A stretch of DNA of 64,000 nucleotides from positions 109,374,549-109,438,548 of the forward strand of contig CM043953.1 of assembly GCA_014529385.2 (NCBI GenBank), given 5' to 3'. The notes beneath the pieces were generated by a model. That model had not been told where the DNA came from. It did no database searches and was given only the letters and a program-made list of their open reading frames with translations. Source of the DNA: Adiantum capillus-veneris (taxonomy: Eukaryota > Streptophyta > Polypodiopsida > Polypodiales > Pteridaceae). Position 1 is the stretch's first letter; the number at the start of each line of letters is the position of its first letter. Made by a program: the position numbers and the translations under genes. Of the stretch, positions 19,901 through 30,731 are shown piece by piece.

Positions 19901-21477
19901 AAAGCTGAAACCTTCACTCCATTAACCTTTCCCACACAAGCCACCCTTACATTATTTTCCATCTTAGCTTGTAAGGAAGTTTGCTCGTTTACTTCCAAAC
20001 CCAACCTGTGCATTAATTTCTTTGTCATAACACAAATCTCGGCTCCACCATCTACGTACACATTGGAGACTCGCTGACTCTTAATCTCTGCATCAATGAC
20101 TGGCACAATATCCTTCATGTCTCTTGCACTAATAGACCCAACTGACTTTGACTTAGCCCTCCTGGTGCTGACCATCTTAGACCAGGTTCTACGCATCTTT
20201 GGGGAAAGGTGGAGGAGTTGCTGCCATGAAATCTTTGGTCCTTGCTTACTCACATCTGCTACCAGGTCGTAAGGTATGGATCCTACCCCAAGTGGAAAGT
20301 CTTCTACTCCTATGTGCCTCCTTGACCTACTCTTCCTTTTCTTGTCTCCTATCACTTGGGAGGAACCCTCATTCCCTTTATCCGGCTCTGAAGCTTCCAT
20401 TTCATCAGTTCTTTGTCTCCTAACTCTCTTTATTGGCATGGCAACAGCTTCCTCCATTTTTTCTTTCCCTTTATCCTTACCATTGTCAAGACTTATGACA
20501 GAGACAGCCCTATTCTCCCCTCCCGATGGTAGTGGAGGGATCTCTGCTGGTGCTTGTGGTGGTGGAGGAGGGGGTCTCAATATTCGGATTGGTGGAGCCA
20601 CGTGTGCATTTTGTCCATTTAGTGGCCTAGCTCGAGGAGGAGTGACTTGCTGGCGAGGAGGCCGTCTTTGATTACCATTTCCTTGATAGCGTCGTGGATG
20701 GGGGCAATAATACATGTCGTGACCTACCTCTCCACAGTTGTAGCAAATGTACTCACGTGCTTGCCTTTGTCCTTCTTGTCTATTTCGTTCATTTCCTGGA
20801 TGGGGAGCCCTTACACCTTGAACCAGATTGATGGACAGGCTCTCTAGTTGATTGGTGATTTGTTGAAGTAATTCTTGTTGAGAGGACTCTTGGTCTGTTG
20901 CTCCTGTCCCTGCTACTACCCTTGCCGTAGGTTGAGCTAGCGGTGGAGGCTCCATTCCCCCTTGTAGTTGAGCTTGGAATTTTAACTTCCTATCCTTCTC
21001 CCTTGCATAAGTCATAGCTTTATCAAAGGTATCTGGGAATTTACCTTTTACCTTTTCTCGAAGGATGGGGTAAAGCCCTGCCAGGAAACAGTCCTTCTTT
21101 AGGCATTCTGGCGCCCTTTCTCCTTCACCTAGTGATGCACACCATTTCTCCCACAGGTTGGAAAACTTTCCTTCATAGCTTCTATAGTCATTGGGCGATG
21201 TTTGGCGTAGCTCTAAGAGAAGTCTCCATATCTCCTCTGGAGGCTCATGGCGGCGAAATTCTTCGATGAAGGCCATCTTTAAGGACTCCCAGTCTCTTCT
21301 TTCTTCAGGTGCCAAAGTTTGATACCATAATTTTGCACCTTCCCTCAAGACCAAAGGAAAGGCCCTTAACTTAGTAGCTTCGTCATCCCTTCCCGATACC
21401 AGAAAGGCCATTTCCAAATTATCCAAAAAGTCTGGAGCAACCTCCCCAGGCTTACCATAAAAATTAGGGAAGGCCAT
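16996..21477 (-). CDS. Tat-like gag-pol polyprotein (1493 codons)
   Basis: Domains in order: capsid-type gag (about 1-170; AKLWYQTLAPEERRDWESLK), CCHC knuckle (CYNCGEVGHDMYYC, 245-258), proline-rich and basic linker, aspartic protease (VYVDGGAEICVM near 474; ILGRPWL at 547), reverse transcriptase (about 735-905; motif FIDD at 855-858), a first RNase H in which the usual leading Asp is replaced (FYVNPSVGPEALGAVL), then a complete archaeal-type RNase H (LYFDGA, NNEAEYHAL, FGDSML, READALA; about 1145-1270). The integrase zinc finger (H1356, H1363, C1394, C1397) and two of the three catalytic acids (D1425, D1485) follow. The start at 21477 fits a gag N-terminus (MAFPNFYGKPGE). The frame ends early because of an apparent 1-base loss near 17018-17021; the remainder continues at 16987. 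Confidence 0.95.
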   Translation of the reverse strand: MAFPNFYGKPGEVAPDFLDNLEMAFLVSGRDDEATKLRAFPLVLREGAKLWYQTLAPEERRDWESLKMAFIEEFRRHEPPEEIWRLLLELRQTSPNDYRSYEGKFSNLWEKWCASLGEGERAPECLKKDCFLAGLYPILREKVKGKFPDTFDKAMTYAREKDRKLKFQAQLQGGMEPPPLAQPTARVVAGTGATDQESSQQELLQQITNQLESLSINLVQGVRAPHPGNERNRQEGQRQAREYICYNCGEVGHDMYYCPHPRRYQGNGNQRRPPRQQVTPPRARPLNGQNAHVAPPIRILRPPPPPPQAPAEIPPLPSGGENRAVSVISLDNGKDKGKEKMEEAVAMPIKRVRRQRTDEMEASEPDKGNEGSSQVIGDKKRKSRSRRHIGVEDFPLGVGSIPYDLVADVSKQGPKISWQQLLHLSPKMRRTWSKMVSTRRAKSKSVGSISARDMKDIVPVIDAEIKSQRVSNVYVDGGAEICVMTKKLMHRLGLEVNEQTSLQAKMENNVRVACVGKVNGVKVSAFGVAISIDAYVIPTKGEGYPLILGRPWLMAMKARQDWETGSLELRPNHKVGGKQQKIVYDMKQGRQKDLEMETSMDEWSTSSCTSSEDESSEEDASSLEVMGIILRNPEGEGGQDSLNKEEATGLEEMLAKDLLEEEREPYLQVLKKHVGLFITDYEHIKGVTVTQHHIQLKEGSKPVVQRLRRLGLVQQDALLKEVKRLLKAGFIYPVEDSEWVSPVVVAPKKNGKWRVCVDYKPLNAATKRDHFPLPFQDEILNEVAGHERYTVCDGYSGYFQIIIADEDQRKTTFITPWGCFAYRVMPFGLTNAPSTFQRFINLVFQPYFGKSIRVFIDDFCIYSSREVHLSKVDEGFTRLAQLGGQLNKDKCHIGESKVTLLGHVVSQDGIEADPEKVKTLLALPTPSNVKQLVSFIQKVRYMGRFIHLLSQAIYPLQQLTKHTTLTWSEEGERCFQEVKTILSSLPVVLQPTWGELFYVNPSVGPEALGAVLMQKDPKTSLMRPVYFSSRVMTAAEKGFSATEQLVLALKFAVEKFRAYLLPRQFVVITTEEVFPYALQHMELSQRIAKWVVQLQEFDYTLQVEDSTRACLADVLTQRCYEKAKKEAPSKVPPIPEPEVLLGAHSLYFDGAYKRTKDKASAGIVILGPEKEKIFAKGFHLKEVHSNNEAEYHALVLGLQCCLSQGITKLNVFGDSMLIVKQMVGVWTCKNDKLSVKMREAKALLKGFKEVRVHFVPRDQNREADALAGEELQTLIVGAILVKSPLYQGKEELHDLLYFLEHCEAPSGMSKSERRWLAKKATSYSLVNEDLYCRGKDAVLRRVPASHEIKDILFSCHEGVCGGHFAQEITSRKILQAGFTWPSLHRDVQHWCRTCEVCQKAGPRRLTHENQHPIKTYGPFEKWGIDAIGPLPCTQSGKEYIIMGVEYMTRWAEARPTKRITAKDVSDFIFECLCCRFGTPLEILSDRGPGFELI

Positions 21478-21812
21478 AAGTGAGAGAGTAAATAATTACA
21501 CAAACAGCTCCAATTTATTTTAAAATAGAGTATGGTAATTACAATTTGGAGCTTTAGTACAACTTAGCTCAAAATAGGATGAAGATCGACACATCAAAGG
21601 AATGGTAATAGTCTAGTAAGGGTAGAATGACAGGATGAGGAGAGCGCAAGCTTTCCCCAAGTCTCTCGGCTCCAAACAACAGGGCTATTCTTTGCTGATA
21701 AAAGATTTTTCTATCAATACAAATATTCACACGGATATGACGCACAAAATGGAAAGGAAACATGCGGGGATCATCATTCTCATTATTGGCATCCATACTT
21801 ACACACAAGAGC
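21478..21812 (-). other. Tat-like element spacer between the extra frame and gag
   Basis: No domain seen. It may carry the signals for producing gag-pol from a spliced or re-initiated message, but nothing specific is recognisable. Confidence 0.5.
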
Positions 21813-22397
21813 CTAGCTTAGTTGCACCACCTTGGGACCAATGAGCCTGATCAGCCACAGAAGGTCAGCACCTCGGATCACTTCGACTCTTCCTGATGCA
21901 TCTGTGAAGACGTAAGGCGTGATGGCAACACTTTGTACAATGCTGAGCCTTTTAGCAAGCAACAATTGGATGCTATTACCATAATCAGCATGACGAATGA
22001 AAGTGACACCATTAATGTGCAGCACATCATCAACTAAGATAGTTTCCTTAGATTGAGATAACTTCTTGAAAATTAGCAGCAGAGGTAGGACAGGGAGGCT
22101 TTTCACCCGGTCTCCAAAGCACTTTGGACAATATCCAAAGTGATCTTCACGCGGACAGGAGGTTGGCTTGGGATTGGTGGTGTCTGGATTCACAAAGTGC
22201 ACTGGGAGCACTCGCAGACGGGCGGAAATCTTGTAGGCAAGCCTTCGCCTCTTTGCTTCAGGAGGATTTAGGGGTGAGAGTCGTGGTTGCAAGTTGGAGG
22301 TTGAAGTTGGTTGCTCACTAGCATTTTTCTTGCCTGTAGTGGTCATGTAATCCCTTATTAATGAGATTAAGCCAAATGTTACCTTACGCTTGAGCAC
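21813..22397 (-). CDS. Extra 5' frame of the Tat-like element, main part (194 codons)
   Basis: It lies between the primer site and gag, on the same strand as gag-pol. The protein has a basic N-terminal third (EAKRRRLAYKISARLR), a cluster resembling a zinc site (CPREDHFGYCPKCFGD) and a C-terminal part rich in Leu/Ile/Val (SIQLLLAKRLSIVQSVAITP). I cannot assign a fold. Ogre and some other Tat elements have an additional ORF before gag with unknown or debated function, and position supports the same here. The first Met lies upstream of any clear similarity and overlaps the neighbouring frame by 14 bp, so the true start is uncertain. Confidence 0.6.
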   Translation of the reverse strand: MLKRKVTFGLISLIRDYMTTTGKKNASEQPTSTSNLQPRLSPLNPPEAKRRRLAYKISARLRVLPVHFVNPDTTNPKPTSCPREDHFGYCPKCFGDRVKSLPVLPLLLIFKKLSQSKETILVDDVLHINGVTFIRHADYGNSIQLLLAKRLSIVQSVAITPYVFTDASGRVEVIRGADLLWLIRLIGPKVVQLS

Positions 22398-22599
22398 GCG
22401 CTGCGGCCTTGGGCCACTTAGGTGTAGAGGTGATCTTCCTCCTCTTAGTCGGCTCCTCAGGAAAGAGAGGTCTGGTGATGCTTTCTCTTCCCTTAATGTG
22501 TGTCACAGTACCTTCGTGTATGTTGATGTAGAATATTTCAAGCTCATGTGCGTTGGAGGTTTCTGGAGCACTCATAGGTTGAGAGGAGAGGTATATCAA
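22384..22599 (-). CDS. Extra 5' frame of the Tat-like element, upstream part (71 codons)
   Basis: A short frame (starts MIYLSSQPMSAPETSNAHEL, ends with basic KWPKAAARAQA) just before and overlapping 21813-22397 by 14 bp in a different phase. Either the two were one protein split by a frameshift or an intron, or they are two overlapping products. A possible intron from GTAAGG near 22385 to CTACAG near 22337 does not restore the frame cleanly, so a frameshift is favoured. Confidence 0.45.
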   Translation of the reverse strand: MIYLSSQPMSAPETSNAHELEIFYINIHEGTVTHIKGRESITRPLFPEEPTKRRKITSTPKWPKAAARAQA

Positions 22600-22835
22600 G
22601 CTCTTCTTCTTACTCTCCTTCGTTGGCGACGATCACGAACAAGGCATGTAGAAGAACTTACTTCTTGAATTTCAATGACACTGCAACCTGGTAACAAGAC
22701 CTCGATGAAAGATTTTTAGGCCTCTAAAACCTCCTCCTCTTCTGTTCTCCAATTTGCAAACTCCTCACGCCATTCGTCCATGTTGTAGATTGCACATCTT
22801 CATTGCTTGTGGACTGAAGGTCTGTGTAGCCCTCC
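22600..22835 (-). other. Tat-like element leader
   Basis: Untranslated leader between the primer site and the extra frame. The 64-codon frame at 22724-22918 crosses into the LTR and is not supported. Confidence 0.6.
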
Positions 22836-22853
22836 TCCGTGGGGGCACCAAAA
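22836..22853 (-). promoter_or_regulatory. Primer binding site of the Tat-like element
   Basis: Minus strand after the LTR end CTATCA: TTTTGGTGCCCCCACGGA. The TGG three bases after the LTR is the complement of a tRNA 3' CCA. The following bases are not the usual initiator-Met site; I do not assign the tRNA. Confidence 0.65.
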
Positions 22854-24366
22854 TGATAGCGGGAAAAAGAGCAGTGCAATCGAGTGGCCTTTGTACTCGT
22901 GCACACTCCACAAACCACGCCTCATGCAAACAAGCAAAGAACAAAACAAAGGGGACACCACCCTAAATTAAGAGGTTTAGGGACCTCACACATAGTGCAC
23001 ATAGGCAAGTGAGACTTCTGGCATTATGATGGCATCAAAACATATGGCAAAACACATAGAAACGAAGCTTAGGGACCTTATGTAGCATATATATACACAA
23101 GACATCAGCTTAACAATACAACGGCATCTGATCATACATAACAAGGATATAGAGAAGCAAGCCAAGGATGGCATAATCCCTTGTCAAAAACAATCAACCC
23201 AGCAAGTAGGTATGATCCTACTAGCAACACATCAATACCTTAGAGAATGATGGCGAGGATGGTGGCCATGGAGCATGAGAGAAGACTCCTTATTTAGGTT
23301 TTAGGGCTAGTAATGTAGCATACTAGAGGGAGAGAGAGAGAGGGAGAGAGAGTAGAGCTCCATCCATAGCTCCTCGTTGTGAGCAATGTCGTCATAGCTT
23401 CGTTGCTTGGTGAAGTGGGTGAAGTGTTCGTTTTGAGTGAGAGAAGGCCTCCTTATATAGGTTTCTGAGAGGGTTTAGGATTAGGGATAAACATGCTTAA
23501 ATCTGCTGATTTGGGTTACTTTTTGCTTAGGGTGGTCAACAGATTGAGGTCACCTGATATGTCACCATTAAGATATTCTCTAGAGTGATGTGAGAGGGGA
23601 GGGTAAATGCTGATTTTTCTGATTGTGACACATGGGGATAAGGCCTTGACCAGCATTTAAGAGCAGGTAAGGTGGTTGTTGAAACTGGAGGTTCTGCACA
23701 TGTCAGGGGGGGACTTGCTGGGTCCTCCTGAATATCAAATTCTCAAAAAATCCTCAACCATGGCTTCTTTTGACATGTATTCTTTGAAAAAATCAGCATG
23801 TCTCTTTTCAACTCAAAAGTCTTTATCCTTGTTGACTCACCTTTACCATAAAATTTTCCCCTTTTCTCCTCCAGTAACTGCATTGTTGATGCCCAATCAC
23901 TGCTTCTAGTAACAGTGAACTGTTACCTACCAAATACTTATGGTGCAGTAAAAAATATTTACCATGGGTAAAAAAGTTACTGTAGGTAAAAAGTGATTTG
24001 TATTTACCATGTAGGTGAAAAATATTTACAGTAGGTAAAAAATATTTACTGTGGTAAAAAATATTTACTGTCGGTAAAAAAGTGAAAACGGAGTATGCTG
24101 TGCTGTGAGTCCACACGAACATCCTCGTGTAAATTTCACTAGAAATTCACACCTAAAATGGGCTATTCTGTAAGATATAGGTTGTAGGCATGCATAAGAG
24201 CTCGTTCCCACGTATCTTCTGTCCATGGCACTTTTTACTCTTTGGTGCTTGTGAAGTAGATTTTTCTTCTCTTTCGAGATCCCTTGGACTAGAGTATCCT
24301 CATCTCCCCAACAACTGACTGTGCCTTTATTGCATCTTCAGAAGGGGTCCTAAAAACCATGCATCA
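22854..24366 (-). repeat. Right (5') LTR of the Tat-like element
   Basis: 1513 bp, the same length as the left LTR, with matching TG and CA ends. It is followed by the CATAT duplication. In element orientation this is the promoter-bearing 5' LTR. Confidence 0.95.
23451..23460 (-). promoter_or_regulatory. LTR TATA box, right copy (active 5' LTR position)
   Basis: The minus strand reads CCTATATAAGGAGGCC, the same as the left LTR. Transcription would be expected to start about 30 bp to the left and run through the internal region. Confidence 0.65.
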
Positions 24367-24932
24367 CATATCAATGGATTTGGCAACTAAGTTGGGCATT
24401 CAAGCTTTTGAGATGGGAGATACTGTAACTGCCAATGCAGCTCCCAAGGGATAGCAAGCCTCCGTTAGTCCCTTGATTGGAAAGTTGAGGCTTCATGTCC
24501 AAAGATACATCAACAAAGAAGACTTTTTCATCTCTCCTCTCCAACATGAGGATGTTATCCTGGGGGCACCATGGTTCAACCGCATGGCTGCCAACATGAA
24601 GTTCCCTAAAAGGAGAATCTACTTCACCTACAAGGAAAAGAGCACGTATATACATTCTAGTGAGTCTGGTCGTACTATACCACTTGTAAATCCTTTTTCT
24701 TTTGATAAATCAATGAAAAGCTCAGTTTCTATGTACATGATTTTTGTCAAAGAGTCCCTAAAAGGTCCTAATGTTTCATCAAATGTAAGTAGGAATCAAA
24801 AAGAGTTAGACTTGTCTAATTTTCTAAATGGATTCCAAGATGTGTTCATCGATGATATACCTATGGACTTACCTCCAAAATGAGGGGATGATGACCATTG
24901 AATTGAGCTCCTACCAGGAAGCTCACCGCCTA
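24367..24932 (+). pseudogene. C1 protease end and start of reverse transcriptase region
   Basis: It continues the protein interrupted at 14430: IDLATKLGIQAFEMGDTV directly follows STHNFIS across the CATAT duplication, then the protease end (QHEDVILGAPWFNRMAANMK) and the typical approach to the reverse transcriptase (FLNGFQDVFIDDIPMDLPP, then IELLPGSSPP). There is a TAG at about 24452 and a TGA near 24881. The protein stops at 24932, where a new LTR starts. The reverse transcriptase core of C1 is not found further on. Confidence 0.85.
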
Positions 24933-25123
24933 TGTTAACCCTCACGCACATTCGTATCACCTAAGATGGACACGTATTATTTATCTGGTAGAGTCAGGTA
25001 CCGAGCTTGTCGGTCCAATAGGAAAAGGGTAAGAGTGATCGCCGATGAGAGACACACTCTAACTAGAACATTCAAGGGATTAGTTGGCTAAGCATGGGTG
25101 CTTAAGTGTGAAAGGGGCGAGCT

Positions 25124-25133
25124 CATATAAAAG
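25124..25133 (+). promoter_or_regulatory. TATA box in the E3 LTR
   Basis: CATATAAAAG stands about 190 bp into the LTR, on the strand of the E3 gag frame. Confidence 0.55.
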
Positions 25134-25221
25134 TCAACTAAACCTAAAATTCACTCATTCTTTCATTTGTGCAATTGAAGAGTGCTCTTGCTCCATCTCC
25201 ATCTTCTTCTTCTCTGTCTCC

Positions 25222-25339
<118 letters not shown>

Positions 25340-25569
25340 TCGAGCATTGCGACAGCGGCGAGGCGGTTGAGCGCGGCGTAGCGACGTCTCCCTCTTCTTT
25401 GTGGCAAGGAATTCTCCACAACAGCAAGTGTAGAGCGGTGAGTGACACACCATCACCATCTTTGAGCTTACTAGTTTACGCTAGTTGCGTGATTGGAGCC
25501 ATTTGTGGCTCGCACACAGTGTATCGGCAAGTCCCTTGCATTGATACGTGCAATAGATGTGCACATTTT

Positions 25570-25587
25570 TGGCGCCGTTGTCAGGGA
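25570..25587 (+). promoter_or_regulatory. E3 primer binding site
   Basis: TGGCGCCGTTGTCAGGGA is the primer-site type shared by plant Athila and Tat elements (TGGCGCCGTTGCC...). It starts four bases after the LTR end. Confidence 0.88.
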
Positions 25588-26287
25588 AATGCCATACACT
25601 AAGCTTGAATGGCACTCTCTGCTTCTTTGTGGTGCAATTTTAATTGTAGGAAAGGTAGAGAAGGTAGGTGTGTGTGTTGAGAAGGAGTTTGTTTTGCTGC
25701 TGTGTATTGTTTTGTTAATAAGGAATTGAAAGGTACTATGTTTTTTCTGTGATAAGGTGTTAGGATTAAGGTAGTGATCCATAATACTAGTTCTGTGTAA
25801 AGTACAGTAAGTAGTAAGTATATCTATTAGAGCTAATGAGTTACTCTAGTAGTGTGTTAGTGTGTAACATTAGCTGTATTAGTTGTAACTAGGTAGGTTA
25901 GGTGTGTGTGCTCGAGCGCACAGCACGTAAGCGGTGACCTTATCCACAAAAAAATAATAAATAAATAAAATAAAATGAAATGTTAAAGGTAGGACTGGGA
26001 TCGGGAATATCCCCCAGACCCAAGCTCAGACCCAAGCCCAAGCTCATGCTCAGGCCTTAGTCGCCCTTTAAAATTACATATGTTAGCCTCACACGTAGCT
26101 AAAAATCGACCTTTTTGAAGACCAATGGAGCTTCAAGTAACGAACACTGTGCTGTAAAGCACACCAGGACCCCCTGAGTAATATGCTCGTTTTGAGCTAT
26201 CACACGCTCCAATCCAAAAATTGATCATTAAAAAAACGTTAAAAGACATAAAAAAAAACTAGTGAAAACGGACGCCTAAAAAAGTAA
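25588..26287 (+). other. E3 untranslated leader
   Basis: No long frame. It contains a TAAT/TAGT-rich section at 25790-25900 and CCCAAGCTCA repeats at 26015-26055. The first gag-like frame opens at 26288. Confidence 0.6.
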
Positions 26288-29200
26288 GTGGTTAACCTTC
26301 GAGGTTATTTGCCGATGGTTGTAGGGTGCCAAAGGCACATGCATCTGCGCTCTGGTCGTGTGCTAAAGGCTGAGCAACTAGAAAGCATTTCGACTTACGC
26401 GAGTTCTCAATATCCACCTACCTTAGGTTTCGGGCCTTTAGCGGGGACCCAAGGTAGTACAAACCAAAACCCAAACATAGCGGCTAGTGACTCTTCCTCT
26501 GACTATGACATCATGGAGGGTTTTCCAATGCCTAATCCTAATAGCTCAAGCCAAGACATGCATGCCATGGGTCCACGGTCATGGCCGAGGGTGTTTAGCC
26601 GCTTGAAGGAAACCTTTAGTAGAGCCACTCGCTCCGAACATGGAGCTGACGATGTAAATGAGGGGGGTGGGGAAGTAAATTTTCCATTCATGACCAGCGT
26701 AGACCCTATGCTCTTAGAGAGTGTGCACGTGAATACTCCATTCACTGCATCCCCTGACTCTTCAGAGCTATTCCCCTCCGAGGTTATATTACCTGATGGT
26801 AGAAGCCTTGCCAAAGTGCAAGAGGTTGAGTGATATATCATCGTGGCTAGGGAAAAGGAAATTGAGAGATTACGCAAGGCAAAGCAACGAAGAGAGTTAA
26901 AAGAGAAAGCCCTTATGTCAATATCTTTGCTAGGAGAGCAATCGAGTGCTCTTGAATTAGCGACCACTAAGGGTCAACCCATAGAGAGCCACATTGCATC
27001 TAGTTCAAAGGACACCCCTAGCACCTCAATCCTAGATGGAGCATTCTTAAATAAGAACTGGGAGTACGAACTACAAACAAAAACTCTATCCAACCTATAC
27101 ACAGGTCACACCTATCACGCGGATTGGTTAGATGTCCTACAATCCACAACGGGAGCTACTAGTGTGGAGGATCAACAACAAAGAGTTTGTGAGGTCATCC
27201 ATAGGGTTATTGAACTAGAGAGACAAAACAAGGGGATCCACACGCTTCAACGGGTCTCACGAGATTCTTGGATACAGGGAAGGCTAAACAACCAACCTTA
27301 TCGCAAATGGAGACCTCCTCGGTAAGTCGGATGGATCCCCCATATGTTGTTTTGCTAGGGGTCTCAGTGCAATATGAGCCTACAAGTGATTGCTTTACTT
27401 TTTAAAGTCTAGCTCATCTTTCCCTTGATGACACCATGGATACCATGCCTACCTCAATGATGGGCATGCCAAGAAACATGCCATGGACCTCATTTGTTAG
27501 TAAAGCACTGCTACATGGTAGCTCAATGCCTGCAACAGTACCTACAAGTGTGTATCAATCGTATATACCTATAGGTCCTTGTACTCATGTAGTCCCTACC
27601 CCTCCCATTGTTTCAACTACCTATGCTCCATAAACACAACACCCAAGCTCTTATTTCCATGGGGACCATACCGGCTAGCATTAGCATGTCACATCCAACG
27701 TCGGCTATGCCTAGGGCCACACATATGAAGTTTGGACTGCCACATGGCACAACACCGTACCAAACGTGGAACCCAAGGGCTTCCTATGCGCCAAGTCCAA
27801 TGCCAATACCTACTCCACATGTAGTCTCTGGAGCGCCTTCACCCACGGTGCCTGCTCACTTAGGTGACTTGGCAACATTTGCTTAAGCTATCAGTCGTCT
27901 ATCACTGAGAATATGCGTAACATGCCTGATAGAGAGCCTAGAAGTAAGGCAGTACAAATAGCCAAGCTCACACAAAAATTTAGTGGAGACGGGGATGTGA
28001 GAAAGCGTATCGAAGTGTTTGAACAAATATGCAATTCTCTAGGATAACACAATGACCTGCATAAGAGTAATGCTTTAAGACTAACCTTAAGTGGAAAGGC
28101 TGGGGATTAGTATAGAACCCTAAGGGTGGACAAAAAAATGATTTACCCTACTCTTAGGAGAATGTTCTTAAAAGAATACATACGAGAGGGAGTGCTTTGG
28201 GGTGTAGCCTCTCAGCTCCAGAAAGCCCTACGAGAGGAAGGAGAGTTGGTGAGAGACTTTATTAGTCGCTTGAAGCATTTAAATTCTCATTGTAATCCAA
28301 ATGAGCGCTTCAATAATAATCAATTGCTTGATAGATTCATTAGGGGATTACAACATGAGGATATCTACAATGGCCTAGTCATTAGAGGTATCACCACTTG
28401 GGAAGCAGTCACCACCAATGCAATCCAATTGGAGGATAATTTAATGATTCAAGGAGAAAGAGTGTCTGTTGAGCCTAAATCTATTAGCTCACAAGCATCG
28501 AGCCATCAACCAATGACCCTAAAGCCTATTGCTAAGGATACAAAGATATCTGAGTGACTTTAGCAGATCTCACCAAGGTCATTCAAGAGAGTCTTAGAGA
28601 CAATCGTGCTCCGCAAAACAATCATATGTATCCAAGAAGGGAGCAACAATGGTGCTCAGTATGCTATGGACTGCATAGTACCAGTGAATGCCCTACTTTT
28701 AGAGTAAAATTCAATGGAAACTGCAATGCCTGTGGGAGGTATGGTCATCAAGCTAAGGATTGCATAGTATTTAAGCGCGCGATGGCCAATAGACCAACCT
28801 TAGCATGGACAGACACACCTTGAGTGCCTGCATCGATGTCGGCCCCACCTCTTAAACAAACATCACAACACATGGTCCCTAGGGCCCAAAATGTTGTTCA
28901 AACAACACCCTTACCACCTCCAGTGCTAGGATTGCAACCACCACATCCAAGAATCACTTCTGTGAATCAAGTGGGTTGTGAGTCATCTATTTCTTGTTTG
29001 GAAGGCTGTGAGGCAGATATAGATCCTATTATTGCCTATGGGATGGATGTGCTTGAGGAAAGTCCACAATAGTATATGGAGGACTATTGGGGACAAGTCA
29101 AACCTGTCTATCAAGTAGCTGCTCTTGCTGCAAGAGGCCAAAATATCAATTATACTGCTAAGAGACCACCTCTTCAATGCTATGAGTGTGGAGGTCCGCA

Positions 29201-29460
29201 TCATGTGGCCGAGTGTCCTATTAGGCTACAAAAGAACGCCACACTAATGCAAACCAATCAAGCGAGCACGTCTACAATGCCGATACTCATGTGTAATTGA
29301 TGTGGCATAGATCATTTGATTGCCCAATGTCCAAATAATCCAAATGCATCGAAGATCGCGCCATTAAACTTGATTGAGGTTACCGAGAAGCCATCACAAA
29401 GTACACCTATGGTACCAGTAAACGTACTCACATGATTGATGCTCCAATAAGGAAATTATA
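26288..29460 (+). pseudogene. E3 gag with several zinc knuckles, decayed
   Basis: It opens near MHLRSGRVLKAEQLES (26340), a start seen in plant Ty3 gag proteins. A Pro/Thr/Met-rich segment follows (27436-27886), then the capsid core (MFLKEYIREGVLWGVASQLQ; RDFISRLKHLNSHCNPNERF; 28126-28557). Four knuckle-like cysteine clusters come next: CSVCYGLHSTSEC, CNACGRYGHQAKDC, CYECGGPHHVAEC and a fourth broken by a TGA (CGIDHLIAQC near 29310). Stops at about 28046, 28110 and 29298 and frame changes at 26835, 27630 and 28555 make it non-functional. Most plant gag proteins have one or two knuckles, so four is unusual. Confidence 0.8.
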
Positions 29461-29978
29461 TTCTTGAGGAAAGAGACACGGCATCAATTGCCCAATCTCA
29501 GAAAAAGAAGAAAACATGAAGGAAGAGATCACAAAAAGCAGCAAAGTCAGACCCCAGTTCAAAGACCAACATAGGGACTGGTGACGACCCCGTATATATG
29601 AACGACGCTGAAGAGGATTTTGATTCAGATGAAACCATGGAGACCAGAACGACCACTAAGATAGAAACCAACAAGGAAGATCTTCATGAGCCACAATGGC
29701 CAGGATCCAAGAAGAAGATAGGAACTTATCCAAACCCTACAGAGGAGATCGAGCGAGTCAAGCAATTAAGGAGTTTGGTAGAAGATACCCAAAGGGATCT
29801 AGAACCAGCACCTAGGCAAATCCAAATTACAGACACATGTTCCCTACACAACAACAAGCTCACCAAGTCCATAGACCCTTAGCCATACCTAGTGTCATCC
29901 AAGAAGAAAGTGACTTAACGTCATGGGAAAGTGGGCATACTCACTTCTTGATGGAAAGAATGTTTACAGAGGGACTAC
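29461..29978 (+). pseudogene. E3 gag-protease linker, acidic
   Basis: Includes a charged frame (29598-29882, EEDFDSDETMETRTTTKIE) between the knuckles and the protease. No domain is recognised. Confidence 0.45.
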
Positions 29979-30731
29979 TTGATCCTATCGAAGAAATGGA
30001 GAAGGATGCTGTTAAATATTGCCAAATTGATAGATTTCATGTCTTCAGAACTTAGAACCACTATCATGTCCAAATTATATAAAGATCCTGAGCTAGTCTC
30101 AGCTGTTCGAGCCTTCCTCAATGGAGAACTAAAGTTTGGGCTACCACAATTTTCACAGATGGATGGAGCTGGGGAGATGCCAATAGAGGAGGAACACTCA
30201 GATCCAGAACCCAACCTAGATGAGAACCTTGTTATAGAAATACCTGTTAACAAGTTGGGACAATACTTTGAGGGTGATGAATCCAATGCGACCATACTAA
30301 TCAGTACTAAGGGATTAACTGTGAAGGGAATCCTTGATGGTGGCGCTGGGGTTGAGTCTATTGTTAAACCTATTGGGATGCTAGAAGATCTCAAGATCAA
30401 GGTCTTTGGACATAAAATAAGAATTACCTTCATTGTTATGGATTTCTCCAAACACACTATGGCATTGGAGATGATCTTAGGACGTCCTTTCATGAGGGAA
30501 GCAAAAATGGTGCATGACTGGTCTAAAAACCATGTCTACTTGCGGTTCCAAGATTCTATCATTCAAGTGGATCTTGTAACTGGTCGAACACATCCTCTAG
30601 GAAACAGGTTTATAATTGATCATAGATCTGACACCACGTTCACTCGGCTCCATTGCAGTATTGTTACACGTGTAAAGCGGACACTGATGTTGGGGAAGAT
30701 TCTTCTTATATGGATGTACTACCTGGGATGA
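29979..30731 (+). pseudogene. E3 aspartic protease region
   Basis: Retropepsin signature: VKGILDGGAGVESIV (active-site Asp with DGG) near residue 125 and MALEMILGRPFMREAKMVHD near residue 160, the flap-to-C-terminal order of a retroviral-type protease. The frame is open for 250 codons, longer than other E3 pieces. No reverse transcriptase motif follows. Confidence 0.8.

Larger units (their letters stand above)
14431..24366 (-). mobile_element. Tat-like Ty3/gypsy LTR retrotransposon, nearly intact, 9936 bp
   Basis: Two LTRs of 1513 bp each with TG...CA ends flank an internal region on the minus strand. In its own order it has a primer site (22853-22836), an extra open frame pair (22599-21813), a gag-protease-RT-RNaseH-RNaseH-integrase frame (21477-16996), the integrase end (16987-16283) and a polypurine tract (15961-15944). 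The two LTRs differ at about 28 positions by eye, roughly 2%, so this is a recent insertion relative to its neighbours. The second, archaeal-type RNase H after the first places it in the Tat group, which includes Ogre-like elements with an extra 5' frame. The 5-bp duplication CATAT confirms its limits. Confidence 0.95.

Noticed and set aside
20199-20847. Plus-strand frames of 66-131 codons
   Set aside because: They overlap the intact minus-strand Tat-like gag-pol frame and show no domain.
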